A program made the position numbers and the translations under genes. A stretch of 7,954 nt of DNA from an uncultured Selenomonas sp. (GTDB lineage Bacteria > Bacillota > Negativicutes > Selenomonadales > Selenomonadaceae). Numbering within the stretch: position 1 is the stretch's first letter; every line of letters begins with the position of its first letter. The notes under the pieces are model-generated. The model saw only the letters and a list, made by a program, of their open reading frames with translations. It did not search any database and was not told where the DNA came from. This document shows positions 1 to 6,734 of the stretch, one piece after another. The stretch lies in the NCBI GenBank assembly GCA_945494195.1, contig CALYVJ010000064.1:1-7954 (forward strand). Direction: 5' to 3'.

Positions 1-18
1 CAAAAATAAACATACTTG

Positions 19-1308
19 TTACGTATCAAATATTTCGAGCCGTTCCAAAGCGCGATGTGCGATGTCATTGCGGTAGAACGCATCCTGGAAGGATATCTCC
101 CTGACGCCAGCATACGCCTTATCCACAGCCGTCTTGACATCGTCAGCCTTGGCGACGACGCCGAGCACGCGGCCACCCGCCGTGACAATCTGGCCGTCTT
201 TCTCCGCTGTACCGGCATGGAATACTTCCGTACCGACGGCCTTGGCCTCCGCCAGGCCTACAATGGCAAAGCCCTTCTGGTAGGATTTCGGATAGCCCCC
301 CGATGCCATGACCACGCAGACAGCTGCGCCATCGCTCCACTGGATGTCCTGCTCGGCCAGGGTGCCATCGGCACAGGCCAGCATGATATCGACCAGATCG
401 CTTTCCAAGAGCGGCAGGACGACCTGAGTCTCCGGATCGCCAAAGCGCGCATTGAACTCGACGACCCTCGGCCCTTCAGCCGTGATCATAAGGCCAGCAT
501 AGAGACAGCCTTTATAAAGACGCCCCTCCTGTTCCATGGCCTTGATGGTCGGCACGAGGATCGTCTCATATGCCTTCTCCACCATGGCCTTCGTCATGAC
601 CGGTGCTGGTGCATAGGTGCCCATGCCGCCGGTATTCGGGCCCTTGTCGCCATCGTAGGCACGCTTGTGGTCCTGGGAGCTAATCATCGGGCAGATGGTC
701 TTGCCATCGGTGAAGCAGAGCAGCGAGGCTTCCTCCCCCTCCATGAACTCCTCGATGACAACACGGCTGCCTGCCGTACCGAATTCCTGGTCCTCCATGA
801 TGTCAGCAATGGCGGCCAGGGCCTCCTCCTTCGTCATGGCAACGATAACGCCCTTGCCTGCGGCAAGGCCGTCAGCCTTGATGACAATCGGCGCCCCTTC
901 CTGCTCGATATAGGCGCGGGCCGCATCGGACTCCGTGAACACCTCATACTTCGCTGTCGGGATGCCATACTTCTTCATCAATCCTTTCGAAAAAGCCTTC
1001 GACCCCTCTATTTCTGCCGCCAGTTTCGTCGGACCAAAAGCCTTGATGCCAGCTGCATTCAGCGCATCGACAAGGCCATTGGTCAGCGGGACCTCAGGGC
1101 CGACCACAGCCAGGTCGATCTGCTTTTCCTTGGCAAAGGCGGCAACGGCATCATTATCAGTGATGGAAATCCCCTCCACGCACTCAGCCACCTCAGCCAT
1201 GCCCGGATTCCCCGGAATCGCATAGAGCTTCGCAGCCTTCGGCGACTGGGAAAGCTTCCAGGCCAGCGTATGCTCACGGCCACCCGAACCAATAACAAGA
1301 ATATTCAT
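19..1308 (-). CDS. purD: Phosphoribosylamine--glycine ligase (GAR synthetase)
   Basis: PurD joins 5-phosphoribosylamine to glycine using ATP, giving GAR, the second step of cytosolic IMP synthesis. The 429-residue product has the usual length for the family. Visible landmarks are the N-terminal GSGGREH (7-13), GPEVPL (70-75), the ATP-grasp segment KADGLAAGKGV (144-154), the HKRAYDGDKGPNTGGMG block (214-230), the metal/ATP-binding EFNARFGDPETQ (284-295) and the C-terminal AGGRVLGV (377-384). The ATG at 1308-1306 is supported by a GAGGGG Shine-Dalgarno site six bases upstream (1320-1315), directly after the purH stop. It is the last gene of the cluster in this window; only 18 bases follow its TAA and they hold no terminator. 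The PurD product is unstable phosphoribosylamine-dependent, so co-expression with purF in one operon makes sense. No key motif appears altered. Confidence 0.98.
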   Translation of the reverse strand: MNILVIGSGGREHTLAWKLSQSPKAAKLYAIPGNPGMAEVAECVEGISITDNDAVAAFAKEKQIDLAVVGPEVPLTNGLVDALNAAGIKAFGPTKLAAEIEGSKAFSKGLMKKYGIPTAKYEVFTESDAARAYIEQEGAPIVIKADGLAAGKGVIVAMTKEEALAAIADIMEDQEFGTAGSRVVIEEFMEGEEASLLCFTDGKTICPMISSQDHKRAYDGDKGPNTGGMGTYAPAPVMTKAMVEKAYETILVPTIKAMEQEGRLYKGCLYAGLMITAEGPRVVEFNARFGDPETQVVLPLLESDLVDIMLACADGTLAEQDIQWSDGAAVCVVMASGGYPKSYQKGFAIVGLAEAKAVGTEVFHAGTAEKDGQIVTAGGRVLGVVAKADDVKTAVDKAYAGVREISFQDAFYRNDIAHRALERLEIFDT

Positions 1309-1320
1309 CGTCTACCCCTC

Positions 1321-1914
1321 TTATTTCTTCAGCTGCTCAAGAAGATACTCTTTGATCATCGCATCATAGGCCGCCGTATGGGCAAAAGCCTCCTGGGAAA
1401 GCTCCATGCGCGTGCGGTCATCGACGCAGCCATTCTCCTTGACCTGCTTGGCAATCTCCGCATAGCGGGCAGGATTCGTCACGATCGTCACGAACTTGAA
1501 GTTCTTCGCCGCCGCACGGACCATCGCCGGGCCGCCGATATCGATGTTTTCAATGGCCTCAGCCAACGTGACATCAGGCTTGGCAATCGTCTCTTTGAAG
1601 GGATAGAGATTGACCGCTACGAGATCGATGCCCGTAATCTTATGCTCTTTCATCTGTTTGACATGCTCTTCGTTGTCACGTACAGCCAGGATCCCGCCAT
1701 GGATATACGGATTCAGCGTCTTGACACGGCCGTCCATGATTTCCGGAAAGCCCGTAACATCGCTGACATAAGTAACCGGGATACCAGCCTCTTTGATGGC
1801 TTTCATCGTACCGCCTGTCGAGACGATTTCCACACCAGCCTCGTGGAGCTGGCGGGCAAATTCAACTACACCGTCTTTATTTGATACGCTGATAAGTGCG
1901 CGTTTAATCTGCAT
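1321..1914 (-). CDS. purH: Stand-alone IMP cyclohydrolase (N-terminal domain of PurH only)
   Basis: This protein closes FAICAR to IMP, the last step of the pathway. It matches the N-terminal IMP cyclohydrolase (MGS-like) domain of bifunctional PurH: SVSNKDGV (9-16), STGGT (32-36), [17 protein letters not shown] (53-69), NLYPF (102-106) and [15 protein letters not shown] (124-138). Residues matching the human ATIC cyclohydrolase site are present: R63, K65, Y104, D125 and K137. Usual PurH is about 510-520 residues; this one ends at residue 197 after LLEQLKK. The AICAR transformylase domain is absent, and the 12-base gap to purD leaves no room for a remnant, so this is a domain-only gene and not a frameshifted one. 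The start ATG (1914-1912) has an AGAGGAGA site at 1930-1923 that overlaps the purN stop. AICAR formylation must come from another locus. Confidence 0.95.
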   Translation of the reverse strand: MQIKRALISVSNKDGVVEFARQLHEAGVEIVSTGGTMKAIKEAGIPVTYVSDVTGFPEIMDGRVKTLNPYIHGGILAVRDNEEHVKQMKEHKITGIDLVAVNLYPFKETIAKPDVTLAEAIENIDIGGPAMVRAAAKNFKFVTIVTNPARYAEIAKQVKENGCVDDRTRMELSQEAFAHTAAYDAMIKEYLLEQLKK

Positions 1915-1928
1915 GAGTACAATCTCCT

Positions 1929-2558
1929 CTATTTCAATAATCCATTCAAAATCCGTACCTGACGGCCATCCACCTGCAGCCTGCCTTCGCAGTAAAGCTG
2001 GATGGCCTGCGGATAAATGATATGTTCCTGTTCGAGTACGCGAGCCCCGAGGGTCTCTTCGGTATCCCCGTCCAGCACGGGAACAGCCGCCTGCAGGATA
2101 ATCGGGCCGCTGTCGGTACCTTCATCGACAAAATGAACAGTGCAGCCACTGACTTTGACACCATAGGCAAGCACATCACGATGGGCATGAGCACCAGGGA
2201 AACTCGGCAACAACGCCGGATGGATGTTCATGATGCGCCCCGCAAAATGGCGCACAAATACCGGCGTCAGAATACGCATAAACCCAGCCAGCACCACCAG
2301 CGTGACCCCAGCCTCCTCCAGCTCAGCGATCAAGGCTTCCTCAAAGGACTCGCGGCCATCGTACTGCTTGCGGTTGACGCAGACAGCCTTGATGCCAGCC
2401 TTTTTTGCCCGTTCCAGGGCAAAGGCCTCAGACTTATCCGTAAGAACTACGGCGATTTCGGCATCGACCTCACCGCGGCCGATGGCATCGATGATCGACT
2501 GCAAATCCGTACCACGTCCCGAGCATAGGACGCCCAGTTTCTGTTTGGCCTTAGTCAT
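1929..2558 (-). CDS. purN: Phosphoribosylglycinamide formyltransferase (GAR transformylase 1)
   Basis: PurN formylates GAR to FGAR with 10-formyltetrahydrofolate. The 209-residue length fits the folate-dependent family (E. coli 212). Visible features are the N-terminal nucleotide-binding loop [10 protein letters not shown] (13-22), the stretch [15 protein letters not shown] (88-102), the catalytic [12 protein letters not shown] (111-122; N111 and H113 correspond to E. coli N106 and H108), and [16 protein letters not shown] (141-156; D145 corresponds to E. coli D144). The loop has T-D where most relatives have S-N or T-N, which is a mild oddity near the substrate phosphate. The start ATG lies inside the end of purM: the two overlap by eight bases (2551-2558). 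An AAGGCGG site sits just upstream within purM. This arrangement suggests translational coupling. Confidence 0.97.
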   Translation of the reverse strand: MTKAKQKLGVLCSGRGTDLQSIIDAIGRGEVDAEIAVVLTDKSEAFALERAKKAGIKAVCVNRKQYDGRESFEEALIAELEEAGVTLVVLAGFMRILTPVFVRHFAGRIMNIHPALLPSFPGAHAHRDVLAYGVKVSGCTVHFVDEGTDSGPIILQAAVPVLDGDTEETLGARVLEQEHIIYPQAIQLYCEGRLQVDGRQVRILNGLLK

Positions 2559-3603
2559 GGAACACGCCGCCTTTGATAGTCACATCATGATTGCCTTTTA
2601 CCACGCGGCCAATCTCATAGACCGTCTCCTGAGACTCAGCAAGCTGCGCCTTGATTTTTTCTGCTTCGTCAGCACTGGCGATGATGATCATGCCAATGCC
2701 CATATTGAACGTGCGATACATCTCTTTCCAGTCGACATTGCCCCACTGCTGCAGGAGCTTGAAGATTGCCGGCATCTGCCATACCGAACTGTCGATTTCG
2801 ACAGCCATCTCCTCCGGCAGCGCACGCGGGATGTTCTCGTAGAAACCGCCGCCCGTGATATGGACCATGCCGTGGATATCAAAGTTCTCGATAAGCGGCA
2901 GGCAGGCTTTCGGATAAAGGCGCGTCGGCGTCAAAAGCTCCTCACCAATGGTCTTGCCAAGCTCTTCGATGTACTCATCGCCCTTGAAGCCCTTGAGGTC
3001 AAAGCAGATCTTGCGCACGAGCGAATAGCCATTGGAATGCACGCCCGAAGACGGCAGGCCCAGAACCACATCGCCTTCCTTGACTTTCTCACTGGTGATG
3101 AGTTTCGATTTTTCGACCACACCGACAGCAAAGCCAGCGATATCGTACTCGCCCACCGGATAGAAACCGGACATCTCTGCCGTCTCACCGCCAATCAGCG
3201 CGCAGCCCGATTCCTTGCAGGCTCCCGCCACGCCTTTTACGACATCGGCCACCTGCTCCGGATCGAGTTTGCCAACAGCCAGGTAATCGAGGAAAAAAAG
3301 CGGCTCTGCGCCCTGCACGAGGATGTCGTTGACACACATAGCCACAGCATCCTGCCCGACCGTGTCATGCTTATCGAGCATAAACGCCAGACGCAGTTTC
3401 GTACCGACGCCATCGGTCCCCGAGACCAGCACCGGCTCTTTGTATTTGCCAGCTGTCAGCGCGAACAGGCCGCCAAAGCCGCCGAGGTCACCGAGTACCT
3501 CCGGACGATAGGTAGCTTTAACGCTGTCCTTTATCAGCTGAACGGATTTGTTGCCTGCATCGATATCAACACCGGAATCTTTATAAGTAAGTTGTTCTGC
3601 CAT
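2551..3603 (-). CDS. purM: Phosphoribosylformylglycinamidine cyclo-ligase (AIR synthetase)
   Basis: PurM uses ATP to close FGAM to AIR, the fifth step of the pathway. The 350-residue product is the normal length. Family blocks in order are [11 protein letters not shown] (7-17), [10 protein letters not shown] (61-70), [12 protein letters not shown] (83-94) running into [13 protein letters not shown] (97-109), [11 protein letters not shown] (138-148), [13 protein letters not shown] (185-197), [13 protein letters not shown] (248-260) and FNMGIGM (299-305). All are intact. The ATG at 3603-3601 follows the purF stop by 12 bases and has a GAGAGGA site about five bases upstream. Its stop TAA is embedded in the first codons of purN. 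The enzyme that makes its substrate (FGAM synthase, PurL/PurS/PurQ) is not in the window. Confidence 0.98.
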   Translation of the reverse strand: MAEQLTYKDSGVDIDAGNKSVQLIKDSVKATYRPEVLGDLGGFGGLFALTAGKYKEPVLVSGTDGVGTKLRLAFMLDKHDTVGQDAVAMCVNDILVQGAEPLFFLDYLAVGKLDPEQVADVVKGVAGACKESGCALIGGETAEMSGFYPVGEYDIAGFAVGVVEKSKLITSEKVKEGDVVLGLPSSGVHSNGYSLVRKICFDLKGFKGDEYIEELGKTIGEELLTPTRLYPKACLPLIENFDIHGMVHITGGGFYENIPRALPEEMAVEIDSSVWQMPAIFKLLQQWGNVDWKEMYRTFNMGIGMIIIASADEAEKIKAQLAESQETVYEIGRVVKGNHDVTIKGGVFHD

Positions 3604-3615
3604 TTCTATCCTCTC

Positions 3616-5055
3616 TTAACACTTGCGCTGTTCAAATACGTATTTGCTGTCGCCAGCCGGCTTTTCCCCATCCTCAATCGGGTAGGCACTGTTAAAGCAA
3701 GCGTAGCACATAGCTTCAGGGTCAACTGCCGATACCGACTGCTTGAGCCCTTCGATGCTCAGGAAGTGCAGGGTATCCGCTCCGATATACTCACGGATTT
3801 CTTCGACGCTCTTGGTGGCCGCAATAAGCTCCTTGCGCACCGACGTATCGATACCATAATAGCACGGATAACCAATCGGCGGACTGCTGATAAGCATGTG
3901 GACCTCTTTGGCCCCGGCATTGCGGAGCATCTTGACGATCTTGCCGCTCGTCGTACCGCGGACAATCGAATCATCCACCATGATGACACGCTTGCCTTCG
4001 ACCACCGAACGGATGGCGTTGAGCTTGAGCTTGACCGCTGTATCGCGCTTTTTCTGCGTGGGCTGGATAAACGTGCGGCCGATATAGCGATTCTTGATAA
4101 GGCCCTCGACAAACGGGATGCCCGACTCAAACGCTACGCCCGTAGCCGCCGTCGTCCCCGAGTCCGGAACCGAAATGACGATATCGCCCTGGCAGCCCGA
4201 CTCACGTGCCAGCATGCGGCCCATCATGAAACGCGCATCATGGACGCTCTGGCCATCGATGACCGAATCGGGACGGGCAAAGTAGATGTACTCAAAGATG
4301 CAAGATGCCTTCGGTTCCTCCGTGGCAAAGGGATAGGACTTGATGCCCTCTTCATCGATGACTACCATCTCGCCCGGCAGCACATCACGGATGAACTCAG
4401 CTCCGACCACGTCAAGGCCGCAGGTCTCCGAGGAAATGATATAGCTGCCTTCCTCCGTCTTGCCGATGCAAAGTGGACGGAAGCCCTGCGGATCGCGGGC
4501 ACCGATGAGCTTGCTCTCAGTCATGATGGTCAAACAATATGCACCCTTGATTTTCTTGAGGCTTTCGATGACCTTGTCCTCGATGGTCTCCTGGCGCGAA
4601 CGCGCAATGAGGTTGACAAACACCTCGGAATCAATAGACGTCTGGAAAATCGTACCCTGCTGCTCAAGAGCATGGCGAATCTCAGCGGCATTGGTAAGAT
4701 TGCCGTTGTGCGCGAGAGCAATCTTGCCGCCCGCATAGTTGACCATCAGCGGCTGGGTATTGGCCAGCAGGCTCGACCCTGTCGTCGAATAGCGCACGTG
4801 ACCGATGGCAATGCACTGATTCTCCATGTGCGGAACTTGATGACGGAACACTTCATTGACAAGGCCCATACCACGCGTGACATCCATCCAAGCGCCATCG
4901 GTGATGGCGATGCCCGCGCTCTCCTGCCCACGGTGCTGCAGCGCATAAAGGCCCAGATACGTCATGCCCGAGACATCCTCCGTATGCGAGTAGACGCCAT
5001 ATACGCCGCATTCCTCTTTCCATTTTGGTTCTAAGTTATAGCCATTTTCATACAT
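3616..5055 (-). CDS. purF: Amidophosphoribosyltransferase, [4Fe-4S] type
   Basis: PurF moves glutamine amide nitrogen onto PRPP to make phosphoribosylamine, the committed and normally feedback-inhibited step. From the ATG at 5055-5053 the product is 479 residues. A 15-residue propeptide (ending WKEE) precedes the nucleophile Cys16 in CGVYGV, which implies self-cleavage as in Bacillus subtilis PurF. The N-terminal Ntn glutaminase domain shows LQHRGQESAG (39-48), GHVRYSTTG (85-93) and LAHNGNLTN (114-122). The C-terminal phosphoribosyltransferase domain carries the PRPP loop VIMVDDSIVRGTTS (357-370). Cysteines 252, 398, 450 and 453 lie in the contexts of the four B. subtilis cluster ligands, so an oxygen-labile [4Fe-4S] cluster is likely. 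The reading frame stays open upstream to a TTG at 5115, but the ATG gives the expected propeptide. Its Shine-Dalgarno (GAGAG, about 12 bases away) is weak. Confidence 0.97.
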   Translation of the reverse strand: MYENGYNLEPKWKEECGVYGVYSHTEDVSGMTYLGLYALQHRGQESAGIAITDGAWMDVTRGMGLVNEVFRHQVPHMENQCIAIGHVRYSTTGSSLLANTQPLMVNYAGGKIALAHNGNLTNAAEIRHALEQQGTIFQTSIDSEVFVNLIARSRQETIEDKVIESLKKIKGAYCLTIMTESKLIGARDPQGFRPLCIGKTEEGSYIISSETCGLDVVGAEFIRDVLPGEMVVIDEEGIKSYPFATEEPKASCIFEYIYFARPDSVIDGQSVHDARFMMGRMLARESGCQGDIVISVPDSGTTAATGVAFESGIPFVEGLIKNRYIGRTFIQPTQKKRDTAVKLKLNAIRSVVEGKRVIMVDDSIVRGTTSGKIVKMLRNAGAKEVHMLISSPPIGYPCYYGIDTSVRKELIAATKSVEEIREYIGADTLHFLSIEGLKQSVSAVDPEAMCYACFNSAYPIEDGEKPAGDSKYVFEQRKC

Positions 5056-5085
5056 GGTTATTTTGTTCTCTCTTTTCCTTTTATA

Positions 5086-5115
5086 AATATACGATTGCTT
5101 TAATTTTGCGTTCAA
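5086..5115 (-). promoter_or_regulatory. Possible weak internal promoter upstream of purF
   Basis: In the 86-base purE-purF gap the minus strand shows TTGAAC (5115-5110, four of six -35 bases), an 18-base spacer and TATATT (5091-5086, five of six -10 bases). A start near 5079 would leave a leader of about 24 bases before the purF ATG. The region is AT-rich, so the match may be chance. The long gap, in an operon otherwise spaced by 14 bases or less from purF onward, is the main reason to list it. Confidence 0.3.
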
Positions 5116-5119
5116 AAAA

Positions 5120-5157
5120 ACAGTCCGATTGCGCGCGCAGCTTAAAGCTGGGCAGCA
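5120..5157 (-). other. Overlapping palindromes at the purE stop followed by a T run
   Basis: On the minus strand the palindrome CAGCTT-T-AAGCTG contains the purE stop TAA. The self-complementary TGCGCGCGCA follows, and after about nine more bases a run of seven T residues (5120-5114). The distance between stem and T run is longer than in a normal intrinsic terminator, so strong termination is unlikely. It could cause partial attenuation or pausing, or be an RNA processing point between purE and purF. Confidence 0.35.
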
Positions 5158-5627
5158 ACACGGGCTGCTTTCTTTTCAACTTCCTGAATCATTTTCGTGC
5201 GGTAATCCGCCAATTTCTTCGCCAGTTCCTGGTCAGAAACCGCAAAAATTTCCACAGCAAAAATCGCTGCATTCTTAGCACCGTTGACGGCCATCGTCGC
5301 CACGGGAATGCCAGACGGCATCTGAACCGTGCTCAAGAGTGCATCCATGCCGTTGAGCGGCGTAGCATTGATGGGCACACCAATAACCGGCAGCGTCGTA
5401 TAGCTTGCCACGACACCTGCCAGATGGGCCGCTGCCCCTGCCGCCACGATAAACGCACCAATCCCGTTTTCCGGCGCACTGAGCACGACTTCACGGACTT
5501 TTGCCGGCGTACGATGAGCCGACGCCACGATAACCTCAGACTCGATACCGAAGGACTTCAACAGTTCTACCGCCGGTTTCAAAATCGGCCAATCGGAATC
5601 GCTTCCCATCATTACTGCAACTTTCAT
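5142..5627 (-). CDS. purE: N5-carboxyaminoimidazole ribonucleotide mutase (class I-like PurE)
   Basis: PurE supplies CAIR. Class I enzymes rearrange N5-CAIR made by PurK; class II enzymes carboxylate AIR directly. The 161-residue protein shows GSDSD (8-12), SAHRT (36-40), AAGAAAHLAG (62-71) and LNGMDALLSTVQMPSGIPVAT (91-111). SAHRT and the AAHL histidine (H69) point to class I, whereas Treponema class II has SAHKT and SNALSG. The usual class I GAGGAAHLPG is changed here to AAGAAAHLAG, and the segment AVNGAKNAA is two residues shorter than the E. coli form. I chose the ATG at 5627-5625. A GTG one codon upstream (5630) is equally possible, because AAAGGAGAG lies 7 bases from the GTG and 10 from the ATG. 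No purK is in the window. Gaps of about 70 bases on the purC side and 86 on the purF side separate it from its neighbours. Confidence 0.96.
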   Translation of the reverse strand: MKVAVMMGSDSDWPILKPAVELLKSFGIESEVIVASAHRTPAKVREVVLSAPENGIGAFIVAAGAAAHLAGVVASYTTLPVIGVPINATPLNGMDALLSTVQMPSGIPVATMAVNGAKNAAIFAVEIFAVSDQELAKKLADYRTKMIQEVEKKAARVAAQL

Positions 5628-5661
5628 CACTCATGCTCTCCTTTCTTTTTGACTAGAAATA

Positions 5662-5680
5662 CGGACCCATTACAGGTCCG
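5662..5680 (-). other. Small GC-rich hairpin in the purC-purE gap
   Basis: CGGACC (5662-5667) pairs with GGTCCG (5675-5680) around a 7-base loop, in the 73 bases between the purC stop and the purE ATG. On the minus strand it is not followed by a T run, so it is not a standard terminator. It could be an mRNA stability or processing element, or a partial attenuator setting the purC to purE ratio. The purE Shine-Dalgarno site (AAAGGAGAG, about 5645-5637) lies downstream of it. Confidence 0.5.
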
Positions 5681-5700
5681 CATTCCTTCGAAACAAACCA

Positions 5701-6573
5701 TTATGCAAAATCTTTACCCGTAAGCTTTTTAAAGGCTTCCTTGTATTTCGCAATCGTCTTATCAATGATTTCCTGCGGCAGCTCATAATCACTGTCCGGA
5801 TTTTCCTTGAGCCAATCGCGAACGAACTGCTTATCATAAGACGGCTGGCTTTGACCTTCCTTGTAGCCATCCAGCGGCCAAAAACGCGAGCTGTCCGGCG
5901 TCAGCACCTCGTCGCCCAGGACAATATTGCCCTCTTCATCGAGACCGAACTCGAATTTGGTATCAGCAATGATGATTCCACGGGAAAGAGCATACTCAGC
6001 ACATTTCTTGTAAATCGCAATCGTGTAATCCCGTACTTTTTCTACATATTCGCGGCCATGTCCCGGGAAAGCCTTCTCCAGAACTTCCGCACCCTTTTCG
6101 AGGGAGACATTTTCATCGTGGTCACCGAGTTCCGCCTTCGTACTCGGCGTGAAGATTGGCTCGGGCAGTTTCTGCGACTCAACCAGCCCCTCCGGCAGTT
6201 TGATGCCACAAATCGTGCCATTTTCCTTGTAGCTTTCCCAGCCGCTGCCCGTGATGTAGCCACGCACGATGCACTCCATGGGAATCATCGTGAGCTTTTT
6301 GCATTTCATGCTGTTGCCAACAAAACCGTCCTGCTGGAAAAACTCTGGCATTTCCTTGTTATCCACCGAAATCATGTGATTCGGCAGGATGTCTTTCGTA
6401 AAGTCGAACCAGAACCGGGACATCTGCGTTAAAATAGCGCCTTTATCCGTAATCTTGTTCTTCAAGATATGGTCAAAGGCGGAGATGCGGTCCGTAGCTA
6501 CCATGATGATGCTGTCCTCTGCATCATAGACTTCACGAACCTTACCGGATTTAAATGGTTTGTACTCTTTCAT
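5701..6573 (-). CDS. purC: Phosphoribosylaminoimidazole-succinocarboxamide synthase (SAICAR synthetase)
   Basis: PurC condenses CAIR with aspartate using ATP to give SAICAR, which PurB then cleaves. The 290-residue length matches the longer, yeast Ade1-like form rather than the roughly 237-residue E. coli type. Motifs in order: GKVREVY (10-16), ATDRISAFD (26-34), RGYITGSGW (104-112), FTPSTKAELGDHDENVS (141-157), IIADTKFEFG (201-210), GDEVLTPDSSRFWP (220-233) and the C-terminal SYDKQFVRDWL (245-255). It is the first gene of the operon. The ATG at 6573-6571 is preceded by GGGAG at a rather long distance (about 12 bases) within a leader of about 45 bases that starts at a strong sigma-A promoter. 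The product of PurE feeds directly into this enzyme, and purE is the next gene. Confidence 0.97.
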   Translation of the reverse strand: MKEYKPFKSGKVREVYDAEDSIIMVATDRISAFDHILKNKITDKGAILTQMSRFWFDFTKDILPNHMISVDNKEMPEFFQQDGFVGNSMKCKKLTMIPMECIVRGYITGSGWESYKENGTICGIKLPEGLVESQKLPEPIFTPSTKAELGDHDENVSLEKGAEVLEKAFPGHGREYVEKVRDYTIAIYKKCAEYALSRGIIIADTKFEFGLDEEGNIVLGDEVLTPDSSRFWPLDGYKEGQSQPSYDKQFVRDWLKENPDSDYELPQEIIDKTIAKYKEAFKKLTGKDFA

Positions 6574-6624
6574 GGATTATATCGTCTCCCACTGAAATAA
6601 TAGATGAAAACTCCTACAAAAAAT

Positions 6625-6653
6625 ATCATAACGGCATTTTTTCCTTCTGTCAA
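6625..6653 (-). promoter_or_regulatory. Sigma-A promoter of the purC operon
   Basis: On the minus strand a perfect -35 box TTGACA (6653-6648) is followed by a 17-base spacer and a -10 box TATGAT (6630-6625, five of six consensus bases). The predicted start is near 6618, giving a leader of about 45 bases before the purC ATG. That is too short for a purine riboswitch, and none is visible. This is the only strong promoter pattern between the terminator and purC, and it should drive purC-purE-purF-purM-purN-purH-purD. Confidence 0.85.
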
Positions 6654-6685
6654 CAATTCAGGACATGTGTCCTTGAAATTTTGTT
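6652..6685. repeat. Imperfect dyad overlapping the pur promoter -35 (candidate operator)
   Basis: The centre is GGACA-TG-TGTCC (6661-6672), with 5-bp arms and a 2-base spacer. The symmetry extends outward with small offsets: the left arm AACAATTCAGGACA (6652-6665) mirrors the right arm TGTCCTTGAAATTTTGTT (6668-6685). Its left edge touches the -35 box at 6653-6648 and its right edge reaches the terminator. This is a natural position for a repressor or activator, but the binding protein is unknown. It does not resemble the Bacillus PurBox. Confidence 0.45.
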
Positions 6686-6687
6686 AC

Positions 6688-6722
6688 AAAAAAGCCTTCT
6701 TTCCTGAGGAAAGAAGGCTTTT
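6688..6722 (-). terminator. Rho-independent terminator of the activase-related gene
   Basis: A perfect 15-bp stem (6690-6704 pairing with 6708-6722) closes a 3-base loop. On the minus strand the core reads GCCTTCTTTCC-TCA-GGAAAGAAGGC. It runs into six T residues (6693-6688), of which the last few continue the stem's A/T end. It begins 12 bases after the TGA at 6735, so it should stop transcription of the upstream gene before the pur promoter. Read on the plus strand, the stem ends in only four T residues, so function in that direction is doubtful. Confidence 0.93.
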
Positions 6723-6734
6723 CATCCCGACCAC

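Noticed and set aside
1..18. Possible terminator after purD
   Set aside because: Only 18 AT-rich bases are available and no stem can be formed within them, so the operon end cannot be judged.
16..1884. A 622-codon plus-strand open frame
   Set aside because: It runs antisense and in codon register across two clearly real genes (purD and purH), has no recognisable domain, and is explained by lack of TTA/CTA/TCA codons on the coding strand.
2224..5034. A 936-codon plus-strand open frame
   Set aside because: It spans the opposite strand of purN, purM and purF including their junctions. Its composition is Arg/His/Asp/Leu-rich, as expected of antisense translation, and no family motif is seen.
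5056..5115. N-terminal extension of purF to a TTG at 5115
   Set aside because: The extension is lysine-rich AT-biased leader sequence. The ATG at 5055 gives a propeptide of reasonable length before the catalytic Cys.
6574..6585. TATAAT directly before the purC start as a -10 box
   Set aside because: It would place the transcription start inside purC, and no -35 match lies at the right spacing. The TTGACA/TATGAT pair upstream is far better.
6574..6618. Purine riboswitch in the purC leader
   Set aside because: The predicted leader is only about 45 bases, has no three-way-junction pattern, and no terminator hairpin lies before purC.
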